DNA of 64,000 nt from Meandrina meandrites (GCA_963693305.1 OY855906.1:14419102-14483101), one strand, 5' to 3'; numbered from the stretch's first letter, positions 42,793 through 54,983 are shown. The notes: generated by a model from the letters alone, not told the origin. Numbers and translations are program-made.

Positions 42793-45420
42793 ATCACCCT
42801 AACATACGTTTGGCTGGAGACAGTCATTCTTATCCGGGCTGGATGTTACGCACCGAACGCGAATAGCTGGACGTTGTGAGAGATAACGTTTTTTTTTTCG
42901 TTTACTCCCCACGAGAAAAGAGGTTCCTTCCAAAACATTTTCACTCTACAATACTCTACAATGGCTGTTGAGCTCGACTTGTAGGTAAGTCTAAGTGAGA
43001 AACATATATTCTTACAGTGACAGGGTTCGAAAACAATCGAAACCAAAGACGATATACAGCGTGCGGAATAAAACATTAAAATTGATTTTCTGGATATCCT
43101 ATAAATTACATTTAATGCTAACCTCTAAGCTCAATTGCATAATAAACTCACCAAAGTGCTTTTCTTCTTTTAAATCTGTCATGAAGAAATTGGTGGCGCA
43201 ATTATAATACCATTCTTCTCAATATTAAGGGCTAGATGGTATAGGACATCTTCTTTTCTAGCTTGAATGCCAGAACATCGATTAAAAATACATATATTTC
43301 GAAACATGAAAACGCCATTGCTGCAGAGCGAGTGCAAATCCAGTTTAGGTTCTGATCCTTCGAATCGCTGGCGTCGTCGCTTCTTTTGGACTTTTTAGGA
43401 CGAGAGGCAAATTGGCTCAACTGAGCTGAAGTCGTTCTGGTATCTAGATGTTTTAAAGGGCAACTGCCACCTAGAAGACTCTATTTCAGGAAAAGCTTCC
43501 AAACGCTTTCTTAACTGATCATGCAAAAACAAACAAAATTGACATGAGAAGCTTTTTCAACCGTCAATTTTGACGTGAAACTTCGTATTTTGCCACTGTT
43601 GTGACTTTCCGCCATGAACGCTTCCATTGTGGTCACGAGATGTGATACGTCACAGGTGTGGAACCTCAACCAAGTCAAGAACATAGCTGACTCAAACTCT
43701 AGCAGTGAGAGCACAAATTCTGCGGGATTCCTCTGATTTTCAGGGAGCTAGAGGACAGGATATATCCAAGCCTGATGATTTACAACTCTTCTACGGTACT
43801 GAAACCTGACGTATTGAGCTTCCGGAGAAAATCAGCGAGACACAAAAAAAGGGAGAAAAAAAATCAAACCTCTTCACCGCCGCTGTGATCTCGACAGCGA
43901 GGAATGGTGAGTGTAATTGCTTTAAATGTACAGTTTCTGTTTACGACATCCACCACAGACTTTTGAATTAAGTTAAACCTGAAAAGACTCATGAATATTT
44001 ACGCGAGGAGCTTAATTAAACGTGCTTTAATTCGACTAAACTGTGTGTTGAGTTTTGTCGTTTACATTCGTTGTCGAACATGTTACCTCGGTTATGAGCC
44101 AAATGCCCCCTATAAGCTAAGTACGTTTGAATCCTTGAACAAATACAAAAATTTAAATTTATTCTTTATGTTACTGATTTTTCCGAAGTCTACTCAAGAT
44201 CTGCTCGAAAATGTGGGATTGTCAGTAGAACGCGTTTTTCGGCCGACTGTAGTTTATTATGTGCGAAGTTCTATTGGCAGAATTTATATGGAATTTATCC
44301 AAGCCTAGTTAAATTTACATTCCCGGTTTGCAATAATTAATTCGCGGTGGTGTACATCTCAAGCGCCGTCACCTCACTTCGTTCGTTGGAAGAAGGGAGT
44401 TTGCGCTTCTGTGTGCAGTATGTACTCTGGAGTTGGAACAACTTGCCTCGAGGGAATGGCATCTGGCATTGTCGCATAGCCTGCTAGTTTTAACCCGTAT
44501 CCATGATAATATTCGGGAGTGTAATGATCGCAACAAGTGTGCCCTGAACCTGCTTTTTATGTATCATGGTCCCTTTTCTAACGCACAGAAGAAATTCATT
44601 GTCGAAGAAATTTTTTTTCTTTGGGAAATTGATGTAAGGTGACCCCGTCTGCATTAGATGCATTTCAAAACACGATGGCGCAGCGCTTTCCGAGTTCATT
44701 TCTCTTCCCGCCTTGACCATGGCCGTGTAATGACATTGCTACCTTCGTTATCTATTTTTCATAACCTTTCTTCCATTGCTTGGATGAACTGTTGTAAAAT
44801 AAAGCGCGACCTCTCTCGTACCCAGACGTTTCTCTGCGCAGTGACTGGATTATTGCTTGTTTTGATCAGTGGATCAAAACATTTCCAAAAGTGGACATGA
44901 TCCTGGACTGCTAAATAAAGTACGCTATATGACCGCCTTCGTGTAGTGGACTCATCAATCGTTACTATTGCTAATACAAAGGCAATAACTGCAAGGCTGA
45001 CGCTTTCAGTTTTCACTCTTGCTAATGTTAAATGCTAACATGGATTTTCGGGGGTGTTAACGTTGCTGTCAACAACATGAACCGTATCACAAGAAAGCCC
45101 GTACTATGATAAAAGAGTGTGGCTGCTTATATTCCTCTCGTCAGATTGTTTGGCAGATTTCACTACTGCAAGATCTTTTTACTAATTTATACAACGGCCA
45201 TTATTTCCCGCTACTTTGACCTATCGTTTTTCAAATTCGTATTTTATTCAAAAATTGGGTCTTGGGAGTTGGGAGAGAGACGGGTTGTCAGAAGATAATT
45301 TAGATTTGTAGGTGATTGTTTTGATTTGGAGATAAGGTAAATGGAAGCAACTCAGTTGACCTTAAAGGCAATTGGATGGGGGGGGGGGGGGGGGGGAGGG
45401 TGGGGGCAGAGAAAGGGAGG
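42793..45420. other. Stretch without a supportable gene
   Basis: No gene can be supported. A 105-codon frame at 43991-44308 and a 69-codon frame at 44433-44642 have no recognisable domain or splice context. A G-rich run at 45378-45425 (18 G, then AGGGTGGGGG) could form a G-quadruplex and lies just before block B starts. Confidence 0.4.
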
Positions 45421-45547
45421 GGGAAGGGGCGTCAAATTTGAAGCCTCTGCCGTTTCATCTCGTCGCATGATGACGAGTTTCACGCTGCGTAAATGTTCCA
45501 ATTTGGTACAAAAAACAAACAAACAAAATCAAAGCATACACATGCAG

Positions 45548-45800
45548 TGAGTAAGAAAATTTCAAGAGGTATTGGCATTCTAGCCAAGCTGAGATACTTT
45601 TTAACTTATGAAATTCTCAGCTATGCTATTCCTTAGTGTATCCCTTCCTTGACCATTGCTTAGTTACCTGGGGAAACACGTACACTACAACAATTTAACC
45701 TATTGCAATTTTGCAAAAAAAGGGCAGCAAGAATTATTTCATTGCTTCTTTAGGGTAAACTGTATACTGATATTGCTTAGCAACATTCCTTGCAAAAACA
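45548..45800 (+). pseudogene. LINE C-terminal fragment, degenerate (block B copy)
   Basis: ISRGIGILAKLRY at the start, then decayed; the same insertion as 31653-31840 in block A and the same family as 38620-39171. Confidence 0.6.
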
Positions 45801-46058
45801 CGGGTAAACCGGATATATTCTGGCCTCGGGACCACAGGATTTTTCCCGCACGAGGCAGAATACTTTAAGGTAAAGAACTAGATAGAGGCCTGGAACCAGT
45901 TAAAACCTTTATTCAGTGAGTTGGTTACATACAAATCGTTTCATTGTTCACCTCTCGAGTATACATGTTTACGCTTGGTTATATAAATTGCCATTTGACA
46001 CCCCCAAACCACCCAGCTCTCTTCTTATGCCAAAGCAATACAAGTCAACTTTTTCAAA

Positions 46059-47136
46059 TTAGTTACCAGGCCTCAACTTCATTTCGCTGAACTTCAGGGA
46101 CTCTTTTCCAAGCTTCTTGCCCTTCAGCCAAACGATCCCTTGATCGTGAGGTTTATTCTCGCCTTCTTTAAAGTATTCCCCATTCAGATTAGAGTAGAGG
46201 CAACTGTTGAACCACCATCCTCCCCCGTAGTCCTCGGCGCAGTTACGCCTTGATTTATCGTTATCTTTGTCCTCGGTAGAGAACGGCATGGAGTTGTGAT
46301 AGCGGAGTGAATCACCTGCGTTGCCCTTGTATCTACCCACCTCTAATGTGTAATTTGATGCTTCGTCGCCAACATTGAAGTGCTGATACGTTGCATAGTA
46401 CTCAGTGTTCGGCTCTTTGTAACTCTTCAACTCTACCCGCAGCCTGACCGTTCGATTGGCTGTCAATCGATGGAGGTTATCATTTCCAAGCCAGAAGTTT
46501 GACTTCTTTCCCACCTTGCCAAAGCCATTTTTGTAGTCGTTCCACAGTTGATGAAAGTTCAGTCTTCCGTTGACCCTTCTTTGAAACACGGTCCATCCTC
46601 CACCGTCTGTTGTCATGTCGCAGTAGACTTTGATGGCTCCTTTACCGTCCGGATTGATCTTGTAATTCCCATCTTTCTTCGGAGTAACTTCGGAGCAATC
46701 TATAATTTAACAAAAAAGTTTCAGAGATTTTTTAGAGAGATGTTATAACCAGGGGCATGGCGAAGCAACGTGAAGTAGTCACAGAATCACAATGTCAAGT
46801 AATCAGCAATCCATAATAATTATAATTATAACGCTGAAGGAGCTTTAAAATACCAACAATGTTATCGTTGGACTTTAACTTGAAAAGAGTTCCGTTCAGA
46901 CACAGTCAGATGTCAATATGTTTCGGTAGCTAAATGACAACGTGTGTTCGCAATAAACCCAGAAATGTGTGGCACATATCGGATTTCGAAATTGCCGATG
47001 TTAAAATGTTATTTGATTCGCTTCCATTGTGAGCACATGAGGTTTTCTTACCTTTTGGCAGAACCTTTTTTGGCCTTCGAGCCTCAGTAGTTGCAAACAG
47101 CAATACTAGTAACCAAAAGGTTGTAGTAACAGCCAT
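46059..47136 (-). CDS. Secreted fibrinogen-domain (FReD) lectin-like protein 2
   Basis: Paralogue of the gene at 32131-33241 with the same two-exon structure. Exon 1 (47136-47052) encodes the signal peptide MAVTTTFWLLVLLFATTEA and RRPKKVLPK, with one more residue than gene 1. Exon 2 (46699-46059) begins DCSEVTP and contains the full domain, with DKDND intact at the presumed calcium site, NCAEDYGGGWWFNSC, and an ending MKLRPGN. Part of the loop after NLNGEYF differs (KEGENKP in place of GRLQHADKP), close to the ligand pocket. Open throughout with matching splice sites, so likely functional. Secreted recognition protein by family; sugar specificity cannot be read. Confidence 0.85.
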
Positions 47137-47239
47137 TAGATCTCTGTAGAGAACAACCAGCAGAATACGTTTGTGAAGAAGATTATTTAAGGTCATTCCT
47201 CTGAAATAGAACTGACAGCAGATTTTCATTCAAACTTTG

Positions 47240-48330
47240 TCTATTGATTGTTCATCTTAAGGGAACCTAAATTTCAAAATAAAAAAGAGGGGTCCCCGTA
47301 TTCGTTTGGGAGTAGGAGGACTTTGAATCTAGCCCATAATTCTCTAGAATATCAGCCTCCAGAAAAGTGTCATTTGAACCGTTCAGTTAACGTTTCGCGG
47401 GAGCAGAAAAAATAGGGACGACGCAAAACATGATATTTACCAATAGAAGCACTGCATCGACTTCAAGAAACAATTTAATGTTTGTTTCAGGACAAAGGTA
47501 CGACAGCGATTCAACTTGTTCCAAACGTACAGTGCTCTCGAGGCCACAAATTTATCTTCACTGGTAGCGGCGAAGTTCACGTTTCCGTTGATTACTGAAA
47601 TTTCAACAATAGAAATTTGTTTATATTCACTACATAGAAAGGAGGCGTTCACTGGACTCAGAAAAAGAGAAAAAATTGATAGGTCACCGTGCTCGTTTAC
47701 GAGAAAACGACGATTTTTCTCGCGCACAAGCCAAGCCGAAAAGAAAAAGCAGCCATTTTCTTAATGTGCGTGCGCTGGTACGCGCGGCAATCACGCGCAA
47801 ATTTATGCGCAGTAAGGATGCACAATGCAAAAGAGAGGAATGACCTTAAGAGGTGGTGGGAAACGTCAATTATATATTTCACTTGGCTAAAGAAACCCCT
47901 TTTGACGGATTTGGGTTGGCGGTACGGCTGAAATTAAAGTTGAGAGCATGGCAGACTGTTTTCTACATTGCTCAACTTAATTTTTAACTGTTCAACTCTT
48001 TAAGCCAAGGAAAACAGATGGTATGAAACGAAATGGAACTAGGTGGAGCCAAATCGACTGGGTACCTTCAGGTCATTGCCCTGTATTGCATTGCGCATCC
48101 TCAGTGTGCAGAATTTTATGCGAAATTAGCGCGCGCACATAAACAAAATGGCGGCTATTTTTCTATGCAGCTTAGCCCGCGAGAGAAATAAATCGTCGCT
48201 TTCTCGTAAGCGAGTATGGTGACCTATCAATTTTTTCACGTATTTTGGATGCAACGATCAAATTCTTTCTATAAAATGAATATAGATCAATTTCTATGTT
48301 TGAAAAAAAGATTATCACCGGAAACGTGAA
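47240..48330. other. Stretch without a supportable gene upstream of lectin gene 2
   Basis: Upstream region of the lectin gene and then DNA that reads CTCGTTTACGAGAAAACG near 47692 and CTTTCTCGTAAGCGAG near 48200, in inverted orientation, with CGCGCAAATT/AAATTAGCGCGCG as a second inverted pair. This suggests another degraded inverted-repeat element at about 47640-48245. No gene. Confidence 0.35.
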
Positions 48331-49522
48331 AAGAGAAACCATCTTAGTTGTGAAAGATATGAATGATTAAAAACAGCTTCATTGTAAACAACACTCTAGA
48401 AGTGTCTAGTAGCATTTCAATCAAGTTCTTTAGATTCTTGAATCATCTTAAAAAGCCGATTGGTTTTGGATTTTTGGCACATTCGCTGTTTTATCCTCAA
48501 AATCTAAAGAACATAGTGGGATAATTTATAAAAAAAACAAAAGAAAAGTCGATTTCGTAAGAATTTTGAGAGAGTTCTCTTCGATTTGGTAAACAACAGC
48601 CGTCTATGTGGTGGTTAATAATCATCCCCGGCGGCAGATGCTATATTTATATGAGAAGAAACAAGTGTTTACCATGATTACGATTTGACAATTCCGAAGC
48701 AAAAAGATAAACCAACAAACACTTCCAACAGGGGAAAAGAGAAACCATCTTAGTTGTAAAAGATATGAATGTTTAAAAACAGCTTCATTGTAAACAACAC
48801 TCTAGAAGTGTCTAGCAGTAGTTAAATTGGCCCGCAGCTTGTTGGGTTCAGCGATTTTCAAAGGAGCCCAAGATGAGGGTCAAAACTGAAGTAATATAAA
48901 AGAGGCGAACAAAAGAAACCCGACATCGTTTCATGACTAGTATGTCTGGAAAAGGGTAGACGCTAAGATATAATAGTAATGAATCAAATATGGTATATGG
49001 AAGGGTAAGGGTTTGGACACCTTGGGCGTAGCCTCCCCACATAAGAACTTTTTTAGTATACCCCCTCCCCCCTGGGATTTACGCGACGCACTTTGCTATT
49101 GTATAACGATAGTCAACCGGTGGTATCAATATGAATAGATCACCAGAATCAACCAAGTCTGCCATGTATAATTTCACGTCATTTTGATTCGTCCCCACCG
49201 TAAGGAGTGTAGAATGCTCCATAGAGAATTCATAAGTCTCGGCAAAATTTAGCAAAGTCTCGAAATCTCGGAGTCTCAAAATAAAGTTGCATTGTCCTCA
49301 GCGTCCAAACGTTTTCACATTCCGCCTAATTATGCCATTCCGCAAGTCATGCCACATGCCATTCTGTGTGGTGTTCCGTTATTATCTAAACAAATTGATA
49401 CTGATTTAGCCAAAATAAGAATGCTGGAATGATTTCTTCAGCTTTGATATAAAGGCGTACCTAGTGCAAAGGTATTTTTGACACTTGTCACCGGATGTCT
49501 GACCGTTAGTAATATTGGCTCT

Positions 49523-49567
49523 AGCCTGCGAACGCAGACGTATTTCCGGCTGTCGCTTGTCTCCGCC
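49523..49567. repeat. Half copy of the hairpin MITE in array unit 1
   Basis: Only the left half, AGCCTGCGAACGCAGACG to CTCCGCC, is present; the right half was lost. Confidence 0.6.
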
Positions 49568-49914
49568 AAAAAATTGCTACATTGGCTCGTGACTTGCTTA
49601 CAAAAGTTTAAAGATTAAATTCGACTGGATGGAAATACCATTCAAGTGCTTCGTTAGACTGTGAAAGTCGGTGGGGACGAACGCGAAAGCGAACGAGAGC
49701 GATAAACGCTACGATCGAGCATGTCGTCGAGGGCATCACCCAAATAGTGCGAGATCACGAAGCCAGCTGTAAAGCGGTTTTATTGCTTGAACAAAAACCT
49801 TGCATGTAAAAAAAGGGAAGATGTCACCCCATCATCATATTAGTTCAATTTGCTGTAAAATTGAAGCAAGAAACTTACCTCTGCAGATGTAATTCGAGAT
49901 GTTAACACTGTTTT

Positions 49915-50200
49915 TTTAAGACAATTTTTTAACAAGATACTAGTGAGCAGCACACAGCAAAAAAATCTTGTTAACTCAATTAGGTTTATTCTCCGACCGG
50001 CTTCGTCTGATAACTACAGACTTCATCAGGGAGTTTTGAAACAAGATTACATGGGAGACTTATTTATACATAACATTTACAGTACAAATCACGTTCCCGT
50101 AAGGGTGTGAACAACAAAACACCCACAGGAAATGCGTGCAGGATATGACTAAAATCCTGCATAGAGTGTGTGATGTTTAATTTTGGGGCTCACGGATCTT
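49915..50200 (-). mobile_element. Penelope-like terminal fragment with a hammerhead motif
   Basis: About 285 bp that interrupts the junction between array units 1 and 2 (unit 2 reads GTTAACACAGCAAGC there). On the minus strand it contains a hammerhead-like ribozyme; such ribozymes mark the terminal repeats of Penelope-like elements. No coding part is attached. Confidence 0.5.
49991..50033 (-). ncRNA. Hammerhead ribozyme, minimal type I
   Basis: On the minus strand: stem I CTCC, core CTGATGA, an extra A, stem II GTCTG-TAGTTAT-CAGAC, GAA, stem III GC-CG-GT of two pairs, cleavage triplet GTC, and stem I GGAG. All conserved core bases of the hammerhead are present and stem I pairs fully over 4 bp. 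The extra A between the core and stem II is shared with the motif at 30735. Minimal stem III forms are known from Penelope-like elements, where they often act as dimers. Confidence 0.6.
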
Positions 50201-51505
50201 TGCTTGGCTGCCTTGTTTAACAGCTTATAGGAGACAGTCTTGCTAAAAATAAGAAACCCCTTCAATTCACGCTCTGTTTCTCTTGGACAAAGCTCTTTAC
50301 TTAATTAATTAATGTCGCATTTCAATCAAGTTCTTTAGATTCTTGAATCATCTTAAAAAGCCGATTGGTTTTGGATTTTTGGCACATTCGCTGTTTCATC
50401 CTCAAAATCTTAAGAACATAGTGGGGTGATTTATTAAAAACAAAAGAAAAGTCGATTTCGTAAGAATTTTGAGAGAGTTCTCTTCGATCAGGTACACAAC
50501 AGCCGTCTATGTGGTGGTTAATAATCATCCCCGGCGGCAGATGCTATATTTATATGAGAAGAAACAACTGTTTACCATGATTACGATTTGACAATTCCGA
50601 AGCAAAAAGATAAACCCACAAACACTTCCAACAGGGGAAATGAGAAACCATCTTAGTTGTAAAAGATATGAATGTTTAAAAACAGCTTCATTGTAAACAA
50701 CACTCTAGAAGTTTCTAGCAGTAGTTGAATTGGTCCGCGGCTTGTTGGGTTCAGCGATTTTCAAAGGAGCCTAAGATGAGGGTCAAAACTGAAGTAATAT
50801 AAAAGAGGCGAACAAAAGAAACCCGACATCGTTTCATGACTAGTATGTCTGGCAAAGTGTAGACGCTAAGATATAATAGTAATGAATCAAAAATGGTATA
50901 TGGAAGGGTAAGGGTTTGGACACCTTGGGCGTAGCCTCCCCACATAAGAACTTTTTTAGTATACCCCCCTCCCCCCTGGGATTTACGCGACGCACTTCGC
51001 TATTGTATAACGATAGTCAACCGGTGGTATCAATATGAATAGATCACCAGAATCAATCAAGTCTGCATTGTATAATTTCACGTCATTTTGATCAGTTCGT
51101 CCCCACCGTTAGGGGTGTAGAATGCTCCATAGAGAATTCATAAGTCTCGGCAAAATTTAGCAAAGTCTCGAAATCTCGGAGTCTCGAAATAAAGTTGCAT
51201 TGTCCTCAGCATCCAAACGTTTTCACATTCCGCCTAATTATGCCATTCCGCAAGTCATGCCACATGCCATTCTGCAAACTGATTCCGCCTCACCGCATGC
51301 GAAGCGAATAAATTGGACCTTAAATTTTGAGCTCCGAGAGTGGCATTTTGGTGGTGTTCCGTTATTATCTAAACAAATTGATACTGATTTAGCCAAAATA
51401 AGAATGCTGGAATGATTTCTTTAGCTTTGATATAAAGGCCTACCTAGTGCAAAGGTATTTTTCGACACTTGTCACCGGATGTCTGACCGTTAGTAACATT
51501 GACTC

Positions 51506-51607
51506 TAGCCTGCAAACGCAGACGTATTTCCGGCTGTCGCTGGTCTCCGCCAAAAATTTTTCGTCGGAGACAAGCGAAAGCCGGAAATACGTCTGTGTTC
51601 GCAGGCT
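51506..51607. mobile_element. 102-bp hairpin MITE in array unit 2
   Basis: Almost all of the sequence is two inverted arms, AGCCTGC..ACGCAGACGTATTTCC and its complement, around a short AT-rich centre. ACATTG[AG]CT lies on both sides. Unit 3 shows the empty site with a single ACATTGGCT. Confidence 0.7.
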
Positions 51608-53203
51608 ACATTGGCTTGCTTCCAAAAGCTTAAAGATAAATTTCGAGTAGATGGGAATAACATTCAAGTGCTTCGTTAGACTGTGAAAGTCGGTGGGGAC
51701 GAACTCGAAAGCGAACGAGAGCGATAAATGCTACGATCGAGCATGTCGTCGAGGGCATCACCCAAATCATGATGCGAGATCACGAAGCCAACCGTAAAGC
51801 GGTTTTATCGATTGAACTAAAACCTTGAATGTAAAAAAAAGGGAAGATGTCACCCCATCATCATATTAGTTCAATTTGCTGTAAAATTGAAGCAAGAAAC
51901 TTACCTCTGCAGATGTAATTCGAGATGTTAACACAGCAAGCTTAGGAAAACAAACCACTTTTCTTTGCTTGGCTAAAATTAAGAAACCCCTTCAATTCAC
52001 GCTCTGTTTCTCTTTGACAAATTAAAGCTCTTTACTAAATAAATTAATTTATGTCGCATTTCAATCAAGTTCTTTAGATTCTTGAATCATCTTAAAAAGC
52101 CGATTGGTTTTGGATTTTTGGCACATTCGCTGTTTCATCCTCAAAATCTAAAGAACATAGTGGGATGATTTATGAAAGGCAAAAGAAAAGTCGATTTCGT
52201 AAGAATTTTAAGAGAGTTCTCTTCGATCTGGTAAACAACAGCCGTCTATGTGGTGGTTAATGATCATCCCCGGCGGCAGATGCTATATTTATATGAGAAG
52301 AAACAACTGTTTACCATGATTACAATTTGACAATTCCGAAGCAAAAAGATAAACCCACAAACATTTCCAACAGGGGAAAAGAGAAACTATCTTAGTTGTG
52401 AAAGATATGAATGTTTAAAAACAGCTGCATTGTAAACAGCACTCTAGAATTGTCTAGCAGTAGTTAAATTGGTCCGCGGCTTGTTGGGTTCAGCGATTTT
52501 CAAAGGAGCCTAAGATGAGGGTCAAAACTGAAGTAATATAAAAGAGGCGAACAAAAGAAACCCGACATCGTTTCATGACTAGTATGCCTGGCAAAGTGTA
52601 GACGCTAAGATATAATAGTAATGAATCAAAAATGGTATATGGAAGGGTAAGGGTTTGGACACCTTGGGCGTAGCGTCCCCATATAAGAACTTTTTTAGTA
52701 TACCCCCCTCCCCCCTGGGATTTATGCGACGCACTTCGCTATTGTATAACGATAGTCAACCGGTGGTATCAATATGAATAGATCACCAGAATCAACCAAG
52801 TCTGCATTGTATAATTTCACGTCATTTTGATCAGTTCGTCCCCACCGTTAGGGGTGTAGAATGCTCCATGGAGAATTCATAAGTATCGGCAAAATTTAGA
52901 AAAGTCTCGAAATCTCGAAATCTCAAAATAAAGTTGCATTGTCCGCCGCATCCAAACGTTTTCACATTCCGCCTAATTATGCCATTCCGCAAGTCATGCA
53001 ACATGCCATTCTGCAAACTGATTCCGCCTCACCGCATGCGAAGCGAATAAATTGGACCTTAAATTTTGAGCTCCGAGAGTGGCATTTTGGTGGTGTTCCG
53101 TTATTATCTAAACAAATTGATACTGACTTAGCCAAACTAAGAATACTGGAATGATTTCTTTAGCTTTGATATAAAGGCCTACCTAGTGCAAAGGTATTTT
53201 TCG

Positions 53204-54554
53204 CGGTCGCTCTAAAACGCAGACCACGCAGACTGCAGACTGCAGACTGCAGACCGTGCAGACTGTGCAGACCGTGCAGACCGAGTACTTTTTTTCGTAC
53301 ACTAGTTCTCGAAATTGCTTTCGACTTACATTTTTCAGTACTTCGATCTTACACTCTGCTAGATATATCACAAGGGGGCCCACACAAATGGAGCGACTGT
53401 TGATGTTCAAAATTATAAAGGAATGTATGGGAAAACTGTAACGTTTCTATTAGAATGAACTATAGCGAGTAATATTTACATTTATGTTCAAAATAAACGT
53501 AAACTTACCTCAATAGTTGTGCCTTGTCGTCCTTGTAGCTCAAAACGGCGAATTTTAGCGATTTGGAGGGTTTTTGCGATGCTATCTACTGTACATTATA
53601 GAAGGAGAACAAGGGAGGAAACTGGTTTTCGGACCGGTCCAGCGCCGAGGCGATTTTCACCCAGAAATTCCCGTCGCCCAAGATTCAAACCACGCAGCAG
53701 CAAAGCCGAAATTCCGAGGTTTCTTCTCGTATAATTCGTTTGAAAATCCGTCCAAGACTCGAAGCGTAAGCCGCCGATAAATATCTAAAAATCTAGCAAT
53801 CGAAGCTCGCTTCATCCGCGACTGGGTTTTCGTGTGCCGACCTGTACCAGTCACGCCGTATTGTTTTGTGCGAACCAATCAGACACGAGCGCACGGCGTG
53901 ACTGGTACAGGTCGGCACACGAAAACCCAGTCGCGGATGAAGCGAGCTTCGATTGCTAGATTTTTAGATATTTATCGGCGGCTTACGCTTCGAGTCTTGG
54001 ACGGATTTTCAAACGAATTATACGAGAAGAAACCTCGGAATTTCGGCTTTGCTGCTGCGTGGTTTGAATCTTGGGCGACGGGAATTTCTGGGTGAAAATC
54101 GCCTCGGCGCTGGACCGGTCCGAAAACCAGTTTCCTCCCTTGTTCTCCTTCTATAATGTACAGTAGATAGCATCGCAAAAACCCTCCAAATCGCTAAAAT
54201 TCGCCGTTTTGAGCTACAAGGACGACAAGGCACAACTATTGAGGTAAGTTTACGTTTATTTTGAACATAAATGTAAATATTACTCGCTATAGTTCATTCT
54301 AATAGAAACGTTACAGTTTTCCCATACATTCCTTTATAATTTTGAACATCAACAGTCGCTCCATTTGTGTGGGCCCCCTGTGATATATCTAGCAGAGTGT
54401 AAGATCGAAGTACTGAAAAATGTAAGTCGAAAGCAATTTCGAGAACTAGTGTACGAAAAAAAGTACTCGGTCTGCACGGTCTGCACAGTCTGCACGGTCT
54501 GCAGTCTGCAGTCTGCAGTCTGCAGTCTGCGTGGTCTGCGTTTTAGAGCGACCG
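53204..54554. mobile_element. Mutator-like long palindrome, 1,351 bp, 9-bp target duplication
   Basis: The element starts CGGTCGCTCTAAAACGCAGA and ends with the exact reverse complement. TATTTTTCG flanks it at 53195-53203 and 54555-54563. The arms (53204-53859 and 53893-54554) are near-perfect inverted copies around a 33-bp spacer; they differ by a few GCAGACT repeats near the ends. Array unit 2 (51450) has the site once, unoccupied. Nine-base duplications and very long inverted repeats are typical of Mutator-like elements. Each arm has a 70-codon frame but no transposase. Confidence 0.8.
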
Positions 54555-54896
54555 TATTTTTCGACACTTGTCGCCGGATGTCTGACCGTTAGTAACATTG
54601 GCTCATGACTTGCTTCCAAAAGCTTAAAGATAAAATTCAAGTAGATGGGAATAACATTCAAGTACTTTGTTAGACTGTGAAAGTCGGTGGGGACGAACTC
54701 GAAAGCGAACGAGAGCGATAAACGCTACGATCGAGCATGTCGTCGAGGGCATCACCCAAATCATGATGCGAGATCACGAAGCCAACCGTAAAGCGGTTTT
54801 ATCGATTGAACAAAAACCTTGAATGTAAAAAAATTGTGTGCGTTTGAATATTCCAGGATTCAATCGCGTCACGATTGCGTATTCAAGGCTAGAATT

Positions 54897-54983
54897 AGCC
54901 TGCCAACGCAGACGTATTTCCGGCTGTCGCTTGTTTTCGGCGGAGACAAGCGACAGCCGGAAATACGTCTGCGTTCGCAGGCT
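54897..54983. mobile_element. Hairpin MITE, further copy
   Basis: Same family as 51506-51607, with arms AGCCTGC..GTATTTCCGGCTGTCGC and complement. It lies just past the end of the tandem array. Confidence 0.7.

Larger units (their letters stand above)
48330..54830. repeat. Tandem array of about 1.7-kb units, three full and one partial
   Basis: Units begin GCATTTCAATCAAGTTC at 48413, 50315 and 52055; a partial unit (48330-48410) precedes them. Each carries the same non-coding landmarks (CCGTCTATGTGGTGG, CCCGACATCG, the CCCCTCCCCCCTGGG run, GTCGGTGGGGACG). Unit 1 is followed by a Penelope fragment, unit 1 has a 70-bp deletion, unit 2 a hairpin MITE, unit 3 a 1.35-kb palindrome. Short frames at 51200-51415 and 52939-53154 correspond but have no ATG at the start and no known domain. 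Confidence 0.75.

Noticed and set aside
43991..44642. Two mid-size plus-strand ORFs as genes
   Set aside because: No recognisable domain, no splice context and composition like the surrounding DNA.
53519..54233. Mirrored 71-codon ORFs as a duplicated gene
   Set aside because: They are the two arms of the Mutator-like palindrome; no independent support for translation.
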